Shown here: positions 1-10,894 of the stretch, one piece after another | How the letters are laid out: every line of letters begins with the position of its first letter | Numbering within the stretch: position 1 is the stretch's first letter | DNA from: Tilletiaria anomala UBC 951 | Taxonomy: Eukaryota; Basidiomycota; Exobasidiomycetes; Georgefischeriales; Tilletiariaceae | NCBI RefSeq assembly: GCF_000711695.1 | Contig: NW_013546905.1 | Location: 1-54,454 of the forward strand | Length of the DNA: 54,454 bases | Reading direction: 5' to 3' | Position numbers and translations under genes: made by a program | The notes under the pieces: model-generated | What the model was told of the DNA's origin: nothing | Seen by the model: only the letters and a program-made list of their open reading frames with translations | Database searches by the model: none

Positions 1-199
1 TTTGCGTCAAGCCTATTGTGTGTTCAAGTCAGACGGGGGGTTTGGGCTCATAGCCTATTGAAGGGGTGGCTCATTGCGACCAAAATAAGATGCTCATGTG
101 AGTAATACGGAAGGCTGAGGCATATCATCTTCCCAGAGGGAACGACTGTGGACTGGTGCCGCTTGTCGATGAGAACTTGGGTGAGTTAATTGCTGCTGT

Positions 200-3060
200 C
201 CTGGAAGATGACTATTTACTCGTCGAAATCGTCTTCAGCTTCGCCTGAGTGACCACCATAATACCGATAAGGTCCGTCACCGAGCCTGAGTCGTACAAGA
301 CTTCGGTGTAAGTTATCCATTCCCAGCGGAGATCCTTGAGATTGAACTGGTTCAGCTGGGCAGCCTCCTTGCAAGCCCATGGGAAAGCGTCTGTTATCCA
401 CTTCCTTGACATAGCAATCTCCATTTACGCCTTTACAACCATTTCTCAGCCGCTTATCATTCACCTTCATGTGATTACTCCCGGAGTCGAACGTCACTGG
501 AACTCCCTGTGATTCTGGATCTGGTGCCTCCTTGAACTTGCGTTCCCGCCGCAACTTCACTAGAAAGCTACTGGCGACGCAACGTTCTCGTCGCTCATCT
601 GCGAGTCTTCATCCTCGGAAATAGCTATATAGTTCGTTAAATGTGAGTACGGTTCGTCTGAGAAACGCCTCACCTACGCCACAGTGCATGTTCGAGCCAA
701 GCCCAGACTGCACCTTCGTCCTCTGAGTCCTGCTAGGGCTCAGTAGATGCTACATTGGACCAGTATCTTGGCGCCAGAACAATGCGCAAAGTGTCAGCGA
801 TGCATCATTACAATGCAAAGGAGTCCTGCTCTGCTTACAACGGCATTGTATCAACCGTGGTAAATGAGGCGAATGAAGCTTCGAGCACCCACAGAAGCTC
901 GGGCAAGTGCAAAGATAAGCCTTAGGAATAGACCACATTACTGAAAAGAGGTATGGTAGCGAATACAAATGAGATCATCTGGCAAGCCGCCAACGCCTCT
1001 GCCTCTGCCTCCGTTTCCTAGGAGACTGAATTGAAGAAAAAGGCTATGCGGATGGATATAGCGCCTGCGCCAAGCTCTAGCAACTGAATACATGTCCCTT
1101 GCGAAAGCGGCCAAGAGAGTCTGTGTGCCAGATCAATCACGCTGAATCCGACGGCGTTCCATCTGTAGGAGATGAGCATAGTGTAAATATCCAAGCGGCC
1201 AGTGTCCATGGCGTCAGTGTGTTTCGACTCTGTGTGTATCCCTTCAGGCCGGGTGCCCTCTCCAAAACTGCGATCAATGTTCCGTAGATCGTGGGGAGCG
1301 GACCCTTGGTGCGGCAGCAGACGCTCTCGTTTTGGGTCTTGGCTGGTTTCCTTCAGCCGCGGGAAATTCGGCGCCTCAACATTAGGCGAGCTTTGGCCAA
1401 GGCAGTGGGACGATGAAAGAGAGGAAAGCGGCGCGTGAGCCTTACAGGATGGTGACAAGATATCCATTCTGCACCACATCGAGGCCTAGATTGTCGGCGT
1501 TGTACAGCAGCAGGAGTGGGACAAGGAAGACTTGAAATGACTCTTCAAATAAAATGACGAGCGCAAGGTTGAGGCGTCACCTGTCGCGTCGCCTACGAAC
1601 GGCGTCCTCGTTTCTTGCGCGTAGATTGCCCTTTGTGGGTCGCAGTAGTCCCAGAGTCGCAAAAAGTCGTACCACGGGCCTGAAGTGACGAAACTGGCAG
1701 AACCGTCTTGGCTTCTGATGAAATGTGCGTCTGTCTCGTTTGTTGCTGCTGTTGCGCTTTCGCCTTCAGGCAAGGTCAGCTGCTCAAAGATGATACTTTG
1801 ATTGCGTGTTTTGCTTTCTGGAACAAGGGCCAAGGTGTAGAACAAGGCTGTCGCAAAAATGCATTGGTTGTGTAACAGGGAGCACTGACAGAGTGCGTTG
1901 CCGCTGCCAGGACTCCGCGTAATGCGCTTGATGGAAATGCGCCAATCACCCGAAGCATTCGTTAAAGCTCAAGGTGTGCCTATGTCGCTCTCCTCTCTGG
2001 TGTCAACGACACATTCCTGGATTGCGACCCGAAGTAGAGTCCCTGGCGAGGCCTTCAAGATGATGACAGCGATAAAGAGGATGACGGCAGCTGTAATCGG
2101 TAGCAAGAGGATGCTGATTCAAAGGCAGAGTAGCCTGCAGCCACGAAGAGAACCGTGACAAGGAGTAGACTCTTCCTCTCAAACCGTTCTGTCAAGTGTG
2201 TCACACGTTCGAGGAGAAGCAGGGCAGAGAGCGCCCCAATGGTTGGCATACCTGGAGAATACATGAAGTGGTGTGCTGAAACCCATTGAGAGTTGCAATG
2301 CGGCTGAGTGACAACTCTGGCGAGGATGTGAGAGTAGTGAAGCTGGGTAAGCTCTCCCGCACGCGATCATCGTAAACCCGGCAAATGATATTGTAGGCTT
2401 TGAACATACTCGCCGATTGTAGGCCTTGGCCAAAGTTGGTAAACAAAGCGACCACAGCCATGCGATAGGGCCTCCGCTGTCGTTCGTAGACGGCGGATAC
2501 AGTCCTTACCAGCCATGACCTGCGTCCGCCTGTAGGATTGTCCATACTGCCGTCTGAGTGTCTTTGAGCATGGATTTGCTCAGTCCAACGATCTGAATTG
2601 TGGGCCGAATCGTTGCTGTGACTGCCTTGACTGCGGAGTCATTGCGGTGCCGCGAAGGATGTATGGCGTTGCACGCGAAGAGGAGATATTACCGTGTGGC
2701 AGCGGCTCATTGCTGGTGATATCCACTAGCGCGACATCTGCAGCGCCCCTTGCATGATAGCAAGTCAAATATGATGCTACTTCGGTTGCATCCAGTTTGC
2801 GTTCATCAGTTTCCTGTGTGCACCAGGCCGACAGCTTGCAACAGGAGCATGACAACATTTGCATGTCCACGGGCCATCGTGACATAAAAATCCTCGTGCC
2901 GCTTGAGAGCTTGAGCGAGGATGCCAAATAATGCGTAATCGCACGTGTGTTTCTAATAATCAGTCGGCGAGAAGTCCCCGATAAATATACTGGGATTTTT
3001 AGCCTTTGCAACTTGATCTCATGCATTCGGCGGGTCAACAGTAGGTAATGTGCCATTCAC
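200..3060 (-). other. Unresolved coding-like region, possible multi-exon membrane protein gene
   Basis: I could not build a complete gene here. On the minus strand several stretches read like protein. Around 2230-2490 there is a segment containing RRPYRMAVVALFTNF. Around 2060-2264 a segment contains IGALSALLLLERVTHL and ERKSLLLVTVLFVAAGY, followed in another frame near 1960-2130 by a strongly hydrophobic run (LLLPITAAVILFIAVIIL). Around 1560-1950 a segment contains FATALFYTLALVPES and then a soluble part with SGPWYDFLRLWDYCD. A further piece lies at 2580-3056 and another at 212-560. Frames change between these pieces, which fits short introns but could also mean a decayed gene. The hydrophobic runs suggest a multipass membrane protein. 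I do not recognise the family. Confidence that something coding lies here is moderate; confidence in any model is low. Confidence 0.3.
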
Positions 3061-3373
3061 ACTCCTCACACGAAGTCACAGAGGGTAGCGAAGCTTTGCG
3101 TGCAGCGGCCCCGAGACAAAGATATGTCTGTGTTGAACATGACGTTTCCTTCTCTTTGTATAGGCCTGTAGGAGGGACGGGCAAGAATTACAGTCCACCA
3201 TCCAACCTTCACCGCGCACTCATCCTCTTTTTTTGGCCCAGGCTATTTCAGGGAAAGCGCGATGCAGTTGGGAGGTTCTCGTCATCGAGAAAATAGGGTA
3301 CACGTGCGTGACTGTTGCACTTTAAAGTACAAATCATTGGATCTGTGACCCCAACAGCGCATGCGCTCTGGCA

Positions 3374-4636
3374 TTAGCCGAAGACTTTACGGTTGGAAAG
3401 CTCATCCTCAGGTAGCTGCAAGGCAGCTCGCTTCTCTTCGAGAGCGTTCTGCTGCTTGACCTTGTCTGTGAACTTCTCTCCCTTCTTTCTGCGCATGGCA
3501 TGCCGAACTGCGTTGGGTGATACGTATTCTGGAGCAACAGGAAGCGAGACAAACGTGTGAGCAGGTGAACCACCCACCAGCAGGATTCTAAAAAAGATGA
3601 AAAAGGCACATCACGTACCTGGGTTGTCAAAGAGCGTCGCCCCTCCAAAGCTGCCTTCAAAAATTTTGATGGGGACCATGACGAACCGTGGACCGATCTC
3701 AATCAGGGTGGGCGGCTTAGCATTCTGATCTTTCCCCTTTTTCGACTTGGAGGCACGGTCTTTCGCGTTTTCAAGAGCTGCCGCTGCCAGCTCCGATGCG
3801 CTCTCGTGTGCCAATGATTCAGTAATCTGAAAGTTGCGGAACCATATTTTCCCGTCCAGGTAGGAGAAGGATAGTACGTGGTCGACGAATGGTTTTGTTC
3901 GCCGCGATGTCCGTGGAACGGCAAAGATCTGGCATGGCAGGCACAAATGAAATTCAGTTCCATAGTCATCTATCACCGCCCCTCCTGGAATCTGGCCTAC
4001 CTGCGTCAGAAGTTCCTTCATGAGCATCGTGTGAGGAGCTAAATCGAATCCTTTGTCAAAGCTGACAACATGCCGGCTACCCTTGAGACAATTGCCGGTC
4101 ATTTTGAGCTCGTCCATCGTGTGAATGTTCTGCACTTGAAGCTTGACAGAAGGGCCATTGGGAGTCTTGGACATCCACAAGTACAGGTCTGTGTGCTTTC
4201 TCGCTTCAAAGTAGAGTGTGTTCTTTCGGCGAGGCTCACGTCAACCAAGAGACTGTAGGCAATAGCAATCATTGTAGAGCTCTCACATTGCAATTGTTTA
4301 ATTCGGCAAGCTCATTTAGGATGTGCAGATTTGACTTGGAGTCGAGCTTGGAGTCTACGTGAAGAGGATTCTTAAAATCTCATTTCTCTTCGACAGAAAG
4401 AAAGACTGCAGCTCATGCGACGTACCCTTCTTCGAGTGCGGCAGCAGCGATTCGATATCATTGATGAGGTGGCGCATCTGTGAGGTGACGCCGCGTGAGG
4501 GAAGAACAAGAACGCGCTGCCTGTTTTTCCGTAGGGCCGGCGTGGTTGAAGCAGCGATCTCTTCATCCTCCTCCCTGAGCTTTCTCTTGCCCTTTGAGCT
4601 GGTGGCCTGCGCCGCTGCCGCAAGTCTAGTTGCCAT
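3374..4636 (-). CDS. BRX1: Ribosome biogenesis protein BRX1
   Basis: BRX1 is a nucleolar Brix-domain protein needed to assemble the large ribosomal subunit. I read four exons: 4636-4426, 4354-4287, 4222-3619 and 3528-3374 (345 aa). The spliced protein has the family signatures in order: RVLVLPSRGVTSQMRHL and LLPHSKKDSKLD near the N-terminus, then NELAELNNCN-NTLYFEARKHTDLYLWMSK, GNCLKGSRHVVSFD, the Brix segment IEIGPRFVMVPIKIFEGSFGG, and EYVSPNAVRHAMRRKKG at the C-terminus. The first two joins restore conserved yeast-like motifs across frame changes, which supports the splice sites. The tail is basic and lysine-rich, as expected for an rRNA-binding assembly factor. The gene is divergent from RPN12, with about 770 bp between start codons. 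Identification is secure. Confidence 0.95.
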
Positions 4637-5406
4637 CTTGCCAAGGATTTTAAAAGGTGGATACCCTTTGTGATGTGCTGCTCCTGCGAGCGATCCGTCA
4701 ATCCGCTATCCTTTGGAGCCCAGTTAATGCTGTGAAGGTGTTATCAGAGAACGCAAATGTGCTCTCAGTCCAACTTTGCAAGGCTTTCGAGATCAAACGT
4801 CTCCAGATCTTGCATGGACAACCAAGACGCAAAAGATTTTTTGGCCAACAGTACACAGGTACCCAAGCAGTCTAGAATTTCCTTCAAGGCCGGCCGCTGA
4901 CTATGACGCGTTCGGTGCAATCCCCCTCTTCAAGTCCTACGCGTCCGAAAGGTGAGAGTTGAACGGTGTGGACTGCTGGGGCAGAGAGAATCAAAGGGAT
5001 GGCGCAGAGACAGCTGCAGTGCTCGCCTTCTAGCCCTCGCAGAGGGGGCTGACGTGTGTTGCTTGCCGCACTCACCGTTCAACCAACACGGGACTCAACA
5101 CTCGAGCGCTCCGTCATAACATACCATCGAAGACTTCGACTTAGGTAGCGGCTCACCCTCCAGGACAACGTATGCGCTGCTGAATATTCAGCAAGTGTTC
5201 TCGCAGACTCCCTAGACCCAACGGACGAAGCGAACCACCCCCTTGCTGTAGGGCCTCATAAGGAGACGTCGCCTTGACCAACCTCCCTCTAACCCTCCAT
5301 CGCACGTCTGGCTCTTTTCATCTGGGACGCATTTGCACAAAGGTCGACGCAAGATCCCAAGGCAGCACACGGGTGCAGCCAACTTTGATTCGCCTCTTTT
5401 CACTCT
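4637..5406. promoter_or_regulatory. Shared upstream region of BRX1 and RPN12
   Basis: This 770-bp gap separates two divergently read start codons and must hold both promoters. I see no convincing open reading frame and no obvious TATA box or proteasome-type PACE element (GGTGGCAAA). Confidence 0.5.
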
Positions 5407-6713
5407 ATGCCACGCAGAAAGGTCCCGGAGACAGAGGCCACCGACCTTCCGAAACAAGAGCAGCGCGCCAAGCGTCAGCGTTGTGGAAACACAGACACTG
5501 AGTCAGCTAAACAAGATACAGCTCCCGATCAGCAGCCTCCCACGCTTTCCGTCGCCAAAGAATTGGACAATTACCAACTCCCCATCGCAAAGACTTCGTC
5601 GTCAGCTGGTGCTGCCTCACGCAATCACACGGACGCAGTCGTGATGGCGGCGCATCTCAAGGAAGCACACGCAGAACTCCTGCGTACCTTTCAGTCAAAT
5701 TCATCCGATACAACATCTGTCCGATCTCAACTGACCAAGCTCAAAATTGCTCTGACAGAAGCTGGCCTGCTGGTGCCTTCCTTTTCAGTCACTACTTCCG
5801 CGGGCGGCACCAGCGATGGGGCGTCAAGAGCACAGCTTCCTGCAGATGTGGAATCATTGGTGATGGCCAGGGATGTACTCGAGGTTGGTGCGCTTTTCAG
5901 CATTCGAGTAAAGGACATCAATTCTTTCGACCGATACATGAACTTGCTCAAGGCCTTCTACAATGACTTTAGGTCAGTTCGCTTCCTAGTAGCAACCAAC
6001 CTATGTCATCTTTGCTGACTCGTGCGCATGCCTCCATCATCAGCTCCCAGTTGCCGCCATCAACCAACCATGAGCCTTTGCTCGGACTATCGCTTCTCCG
6101 GTTGCTCTCTTCGAACGCTATCGCATCGTTCCATACAGCTCTAGAAGCACTGCCTTCAGATCTCGTTCAAAAATCACCTTACTTGCAGCATCCAGTCAAC
6201 TTGGAACGCTGGCTGATGGAAGGCAGTTATTCAAAGGTGTGGCGTGCACAGAAAGAAGCGCCCCGGGAAGAATACAAGTTCTTTGTCGATAGCTTGATGG
6301 GCACTATTCGGTGAGCACAGCAGCAGCATTGTCAAAGTATCAAGCACGCGCGCACTAAGCAGAATGGGCTCCACTCTTCGTTCTTTACAGGCATGAAATC
6401 GCCTCATGTGAAGAGAAGGCTTATGACAGTCTCCCACTGCGCGATGCTGCGATGCTGCTCTTCTTCGACAATGCGCAGGATGTCATGAATTTTGCGAATG
6501 AAGTGAGCCCGACTCGGTATTCTCACCTTCATGCGAAACCGGCACACTGACGCTAATGCTTTCCTTACGCAGCGTGGGTGGATCATCAATCCAACAACGC
6601 AAACTGTGCATTTCCCCAATGCGGCTCCCGACTATAGCAAGACCGAGATCCCAAAGAAGAGCATCATTGCACTCAACTTACAGTTTGCAAAGGAATTGGA
6701 AAGTATAGTGTAA
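5407..6713 (+). CDS. RPN12: 26S proteasome regulatory subunit RPN12 (PSMD8)
   Basis: RPN12 is a lid subunit of the 19S proteasome regulatory particle, the last to join during lid assembly. Exons are 5407-5972, 6044-6310, 6391-6502 and 6573-6713 (361 aa). Family motifs appear in order: LVMARDVLEVGALFSIRVKDINSFDRYM, then PLLGLSLLRLLSSN, HPVNLERWLMEGSYSKV and the CSN8/PSMD8-type stretch EIASCEEKAYDSLPLRDA. The C-terminus contains RGWIINPTTQTVHF. Roughly the first 90 residues are polar and poorly conserved, making the protein longer than the yeast version (about 274 aa). An N-terminal KRQR-type basic patch is visible. All three introns are 70-80 nt with GT-AG ends. The 3' end lies 120 bp from the convergent deaminase gene. 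Confidence 0.95.
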
Positions 6714-6833
6714 TGTCAGATATACATGTGGCGCGCAGACTTGGAACAAATGCGATGCATCCGGAGGGGCGTGATCGAATGAGGTGTGCAACAGCATTTG
6801 AGTTTCCTTGCTTGATTCAAATATGTCTCAGCG

Positions 6834-7862
6834 TCAGGTTTCCTTGGGCCGTTTTGTGGACGGTAGAAGGCCCTCCTCTGATGCCCTTTTCCCTTTTCCT
6901 TGCGCCTCCCCCACAGCATTCATATAAGCATCATCATCGTCATCTTCACATGCGGCCCCCGCTGTGTCTTGCTCCTTTGTGTTTAGACTGATTTGCGCAT
7001 CTGCCTGATTTGAGGGCTCGTGCCGATCGTCCTTGCCTGTCGAATTCCTGTTGGGGCCCAATGTGCCAGTCGCGAGAAGCGACTTTTTCTGAGGGCGACG
7101 AGCTGCCGAGGTGCCAAAATGGGCCTGTAGGTTCCTAACAGCGGCTTTGTTGCTCGTCATGAAATTGGTCCACCATCCGTTGACCCTGTTCCGAGTGACC
7201 ACTGTTGTCTCGCCTATTGAGTCCCAGAATTCTTTGGTCTGTTCGTCACGTTTGCCATCCGCTGCCTTCTCCTGCGAGAGCGAAACAAGATATTGCTCGT
7301 CGGAGACACCTGGTCGCTGTTGTTCTGACGTCCCGCACATCTCTATGCCATGAACGGCTGCAGTCGCCAAGACCGCCTCGCCAGACGGGTAGCGGATGTT
7401 CTTGCGATACACACACCTCTTGATGCCTGCTGCAACGATGGACTTGAAACATTCATTGCAGGGCGGAAAGGTTATGTAAATCGTGCACCCGGCTGTACAA
7501 CGTCCCAGTCGGGCAGCTCTGGATATGCACAAAGCCTCCGCGTGGATCTCTTGCACTTGCTTAGGGCTCGAGTTGAAGAGAAGTGGCGTGTTATTTGCAT
7601 AGACCACGACTCGTTCTCTTATTGCGCCAGGCGTGAAACGCTTGCCTGCATCTGCGGGCGGTAATGGGCGCATGCAATTGCTGGGTACCTCATCATCTTG
7701 CTGATGTGGCCTGACAAGGATGGCGCCCATGTGACCCTTGCGAGAGACTGAGAAGCGAGCTAGCGCCTGCGCCCAAGCCAAAAAGTTTTCGTCTTCCGAG
7801 AGTTCCTTGTCAAAGGGAAAGTCAGGGAGATCCCAGGGCTCTATGACCGACATGGGCGCCAT
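6834..7862 (-). CDS. Zinc-dependent cytidine/deoxycytidylate deaminase-family protein
   Basis: A single-exon gene. The frame is open back to an ATG at 7955, but I prefer the ATG at 7862 (342 aa), which has a good context (GCC before ATGG). The catalytic signature of the CDA/dCMP deaminase superfamily is clear: HAE at residues 107-109 (zinc-binding His plus proton-shuttling Glu), then PPCNEC with cysteines 135 and 138. The segment FLAWAQALARFSVSRKGHMGAILV matches the start of the fold. About 55 extra residues lie between that strand and HAE. After the fold there is a polar tail of roughly 150 residues ending in basic KRASEEG and TKRPKE patches that could be a nuclear signal. The substrate (dCMP, free cytidine or a base in nucleic acid) cannot be told from sequence. 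The 3' end converges on RPN12. Confidence 0.75.
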   Translation of the reverse strand: MAPMSVIEPWDLPDFPFDKELSEDENFLAWAQALARFSVSRKGHMGAILVRPHQQDDEVPSNCMRPLPPADAGKRFTPGAIRERVVVYANNTPLLFNSSPKQVQEIHAEALCISRAARLGRCTAGCTIYITFPPCNECFKSIVAAGIKRCVYRKNIRYPSGEAVLATAAVHGIEMCGTSEQQRPGVSDEQYLVSLSQEKAADGKRDEQTKEFWDSIGETTVVTRNRVNGWWTNFMTSNKAAVRNLQAHFGTSAARRPQKKSLLATGTLGPNRNSTGKDDRHEPSNQADAQISLNTKEQDTAGAACEDDDDDAYMNAVGEAQGKGKRASEEGLLPSTKRPKET

Positions 7863-9181
7863 GGCGTCAAGACTGTGCAGTGCAGATCCGAGAGTGACAG
7901 TTATCAAAGTGGGGGATATTTGCGGTCCGAGTCCGCGAAGCCGTCCGAAGGACACGGTCGTGGCATTCCTTGTGGCCCTCAGCAGTTTCGTTGTGGCTGT
8001 AAGCTATCCGACAGGCAAGCCGCAAGGCCACGAATGCAGGGTGAATGTGCACGCTGTGAGAAAAAAAGATGAATGTCAAAAGTCTCCTAAAGCCATCTTG
8101 CTTCAAAAGGACAGTGAGACTTCAGTAACATGATAGATATGGGCGGAAGGAACTAGGTAGCCATGCTTCGTTTCGGCTTCCGTCGTCGAGAGAGCCTCCA
8201 TTTCCCCGCCTGGTCAACAGTATTTGCAGCCCAGTGCCAAATCCAAGCATAGCTCTATGATAGCAATGGGTGCGATGTCTCATGCGTGCGCCCGCCGGCT
8301 CAACATTCTAAACTAATCCACAATTTGGTTTCTTGATACATCGGACAGAATGGATGTACGCCTCCCTCATGACCCTCGACGCCCACAGCAGCCCTCGAAT
8401 GTAGGGTAAGAGCGGCCAGTGCCACAGCTTCACATAGACCCACCCTACTCAATAGCCCCCGAACCCTACGATGGATGGGAATGACGTGGACGTGACCGCT
8501 GGGGCAGTGCGCAATACCATTCACGATATTCACGATTAGGCAGCACTATTTTTACTTCGAGCGCAGCTCCTTCGCGGTGGCCCGACAGGCGAGCTCCATA
8601 GGGCCGCCCAGGAGGAATCGCTAGTAAATTCCATAAGGAGTCTCGCTCTAGGAGAGACCGAGCCATCTTATTTAGATCGCCAAACAGAAGCCCACACTTC
8701 AGCGTTTAGATCATCTATCACGGCTCTGAAATATCGAATAGAGCCGGCGACAAGCCATACGGAGGCACTTCGAGAGCCACGAAGACCCTCGCTGCGGCAA
8801 AAGTCACCATCTATTCACATTGAAGCACAATCGAACGCCAGCGATTGGCAGCCCAGAGCCAGCTTGACTCAGTCTGTATCTTCTGATTTGCTCAGCCGCT
8901 TGGGCGAGAGAATATCTTTGAAAACAGCGTCTCCGGCTGGCTCCCCTTCTGGTTTCAGAGATTAGAACCCGTCAGTCGAGCTTGATCGACCCTCGTGCCC
9001 CGTCCCACCAACTCATCGGAGTGAACCTTCATCAGCCCATGCTAGGCATGACCCAAACGCATATATTTCCAGTCATACAAGAGATTGACACTCTGCGCAT
9101 GATCACACACGGACGCGGGATTACATATTTGATCGCCATCAATCTGCGTCACGGCATTCCCGCGAATCCGACCCTCCCCTT
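7863..9181. promoter_or_regulatory. Divergent intergenic region, deaminase / thiamine pyrophosphokinase
   Basis: About 1.3 kb lies between two divergent start codons. Nothing in any frame looks like a conserved protein. It may contain a 5' exon or leader intron of the kinase gene that I cannot identify. Confidence 0.4.
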
Positions 9182-10661
9182 ATGGCCAGGGGATACGGCA
9201 AATACCCACTGCTGCCACGACCGATGCTGACACGTGAAATGCCCGAGACATCGTCAATTCAGGCGCCTCCTGGGAGGCCGCCTGCAAACCCCCAAGAAAA
9301 TGGCCCCTTCGTTGATCACGGACCCCACATGGTGCACGCTCAAGTCCCCGGCTCGGAAACCCACAGAACATCCGCGTTAGCCCCAACTTCTGCACCTTTG
9401 GTTGAAGGTACGAAAGATCCTGCCTTTCGGCGGCCGGACGTGCTGCCCAGCGAGGGGAACCCAGCTACAGATGCAAAGAAAGCAAGTGCAGAAGGAACGC
9501 CAAGCCAAGGGGAGCATAGTGTTGGAGCAAAAATGATTGCAACCAAGGTTGCAGAGAAAGCGAGCCCTTGGGCCGAGAAGAGGCTACTTTCGCCACCTCG
9601 CAAATACTTGGGCTGGTGGAGTCCAACAAATATATTATCGCCTGAAGATCTGAACCCCTCATACTTTCTGGTCATGGTCAATCAAGCGATCCCTCGGGCC
9701 CACGAGAGCATGTTCGAACGTCTATGGCACCGGGGTAAGCACCAAGAGGTGCCTCCCTTCCCTGTGAGCAAGTTTCTGACGTCCCATCTTTGCAGCCGTG
9801 TACAGAATTTGCGCTGATGGAGCGGCGAACAGACTGTTCGATGCTCTGTCATCTCGAGGCTTTCGCGATTTTGCAGAAGCTGGCCCTGTTCCAATGTCGC
9901 CGTCCGAAAAGGGCCAATTTGTTCCACCGAATGAGATCGTCGGTGACCTCGATTCCCTGCGACCCGAGGTGCGACAATTCTTCGAGCAAAGGGGGACTCA
10001 AATCGTGCAGCGGCCATCACAATATGCCACTGACTTGCAAAAATCGATCCAGCGAGCCGAGGACATGGAGGAAGAGTCAGGAGGCTGGTTGCGTGGGGAT
10101 TTGTTGATCTACGGCGGATTATCTGGGCGTTTCGATCAGACTTGCCACACTCTGCATGTGCTGTGGCAGCTCGCCGAGGGTGTAGAAACGCCCAAGGGCG
10201 TTGACGACCCCGACAGCGCAGAGCGTGGTGGTAAGGTGCGCAAGCGCAATCGGGCGTGGGTTGTCAACGACGACAGCGTCACGTGGTTGCTGCCGGCTGG
10301 CGAGCACGACTTGCAGATGTCACAGCGCGTTATGGGTAAGACATGTGGCGTGCTTCCGTTGGGCATCGGCGTGCAGAATGGAGGGGCACGCGTAGTGACG
10401 AATGGTCTCCGGTGGAATTTGAGTGAGTAACCGAGCCTTGATCCGTAGTCCGAGGGATGTTCCAACAAGGCAGAGCGCTGACCTGGTTTCGTGTTTTGCA
10501 CAGATGCGGACACTGGCACGCACCTGGGAGGGCTGCTCTCCACTTCCAACCATATGGCCAACGAAGATGGCATCGTTAAGTTGCAGACGGATCAGCCGGT
10601 CTATTGGACTGTCGAGCTCAAGTCTGATGCGGAGATCGCCAGCGCTAAGCGAAACTTGTAA
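9182..10661 (+). CDS. THI80: Thiamine pyrophosphokinase
   Basis: This enzyme transfers pyrophosphate from ATP to thiamine, making the cofactor thiamine diphosphate. Exons are 9182-9734, 9796-10422 and 10504-10661 (445 aa). The catalytic core starts near residue 155 (PSYFLVMVNQ) and carries the family landmarks ICADGAANRLFD, PNEIVGDLDSLRPEV, SQYATDLQKSI (acidic ATP/Mg-binding positions), LLIYGGLSGRFDQTCHTLHVL and the C-terminal substrate-binding domain with GLRWNLNAD, LLSTSNH and PVYWTVEL. The last two introns are confirmed by these motifs. The first 150 or so residues are proline- and charge-rich, with no counterpart in the compact yeast enzyme. Translation may instead begin at a later methionine such as that in MIATKVAEK. 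Confidence 0.93.
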
Positions 10662-10894
10662 AAAAGCAAGATAGGAAGGAGCACTCACCTTTTGCGATGT
10701 ATTCGGGTTCACCGTATCATACAACAATCCATCATGGTGCCATCATATGAAGCTGAAATGACTGACGTTAGAGAGACCATTTTGCTTGTATGGGAATCGA
10801 TGCACTTGGTGGTATCTTGCGTGCTCGAACAGATATGTGATTCGTGAATGCTTGTCATTTGTCGATCTGCAGGTTCGCCACTGGCGGCTCTAGC

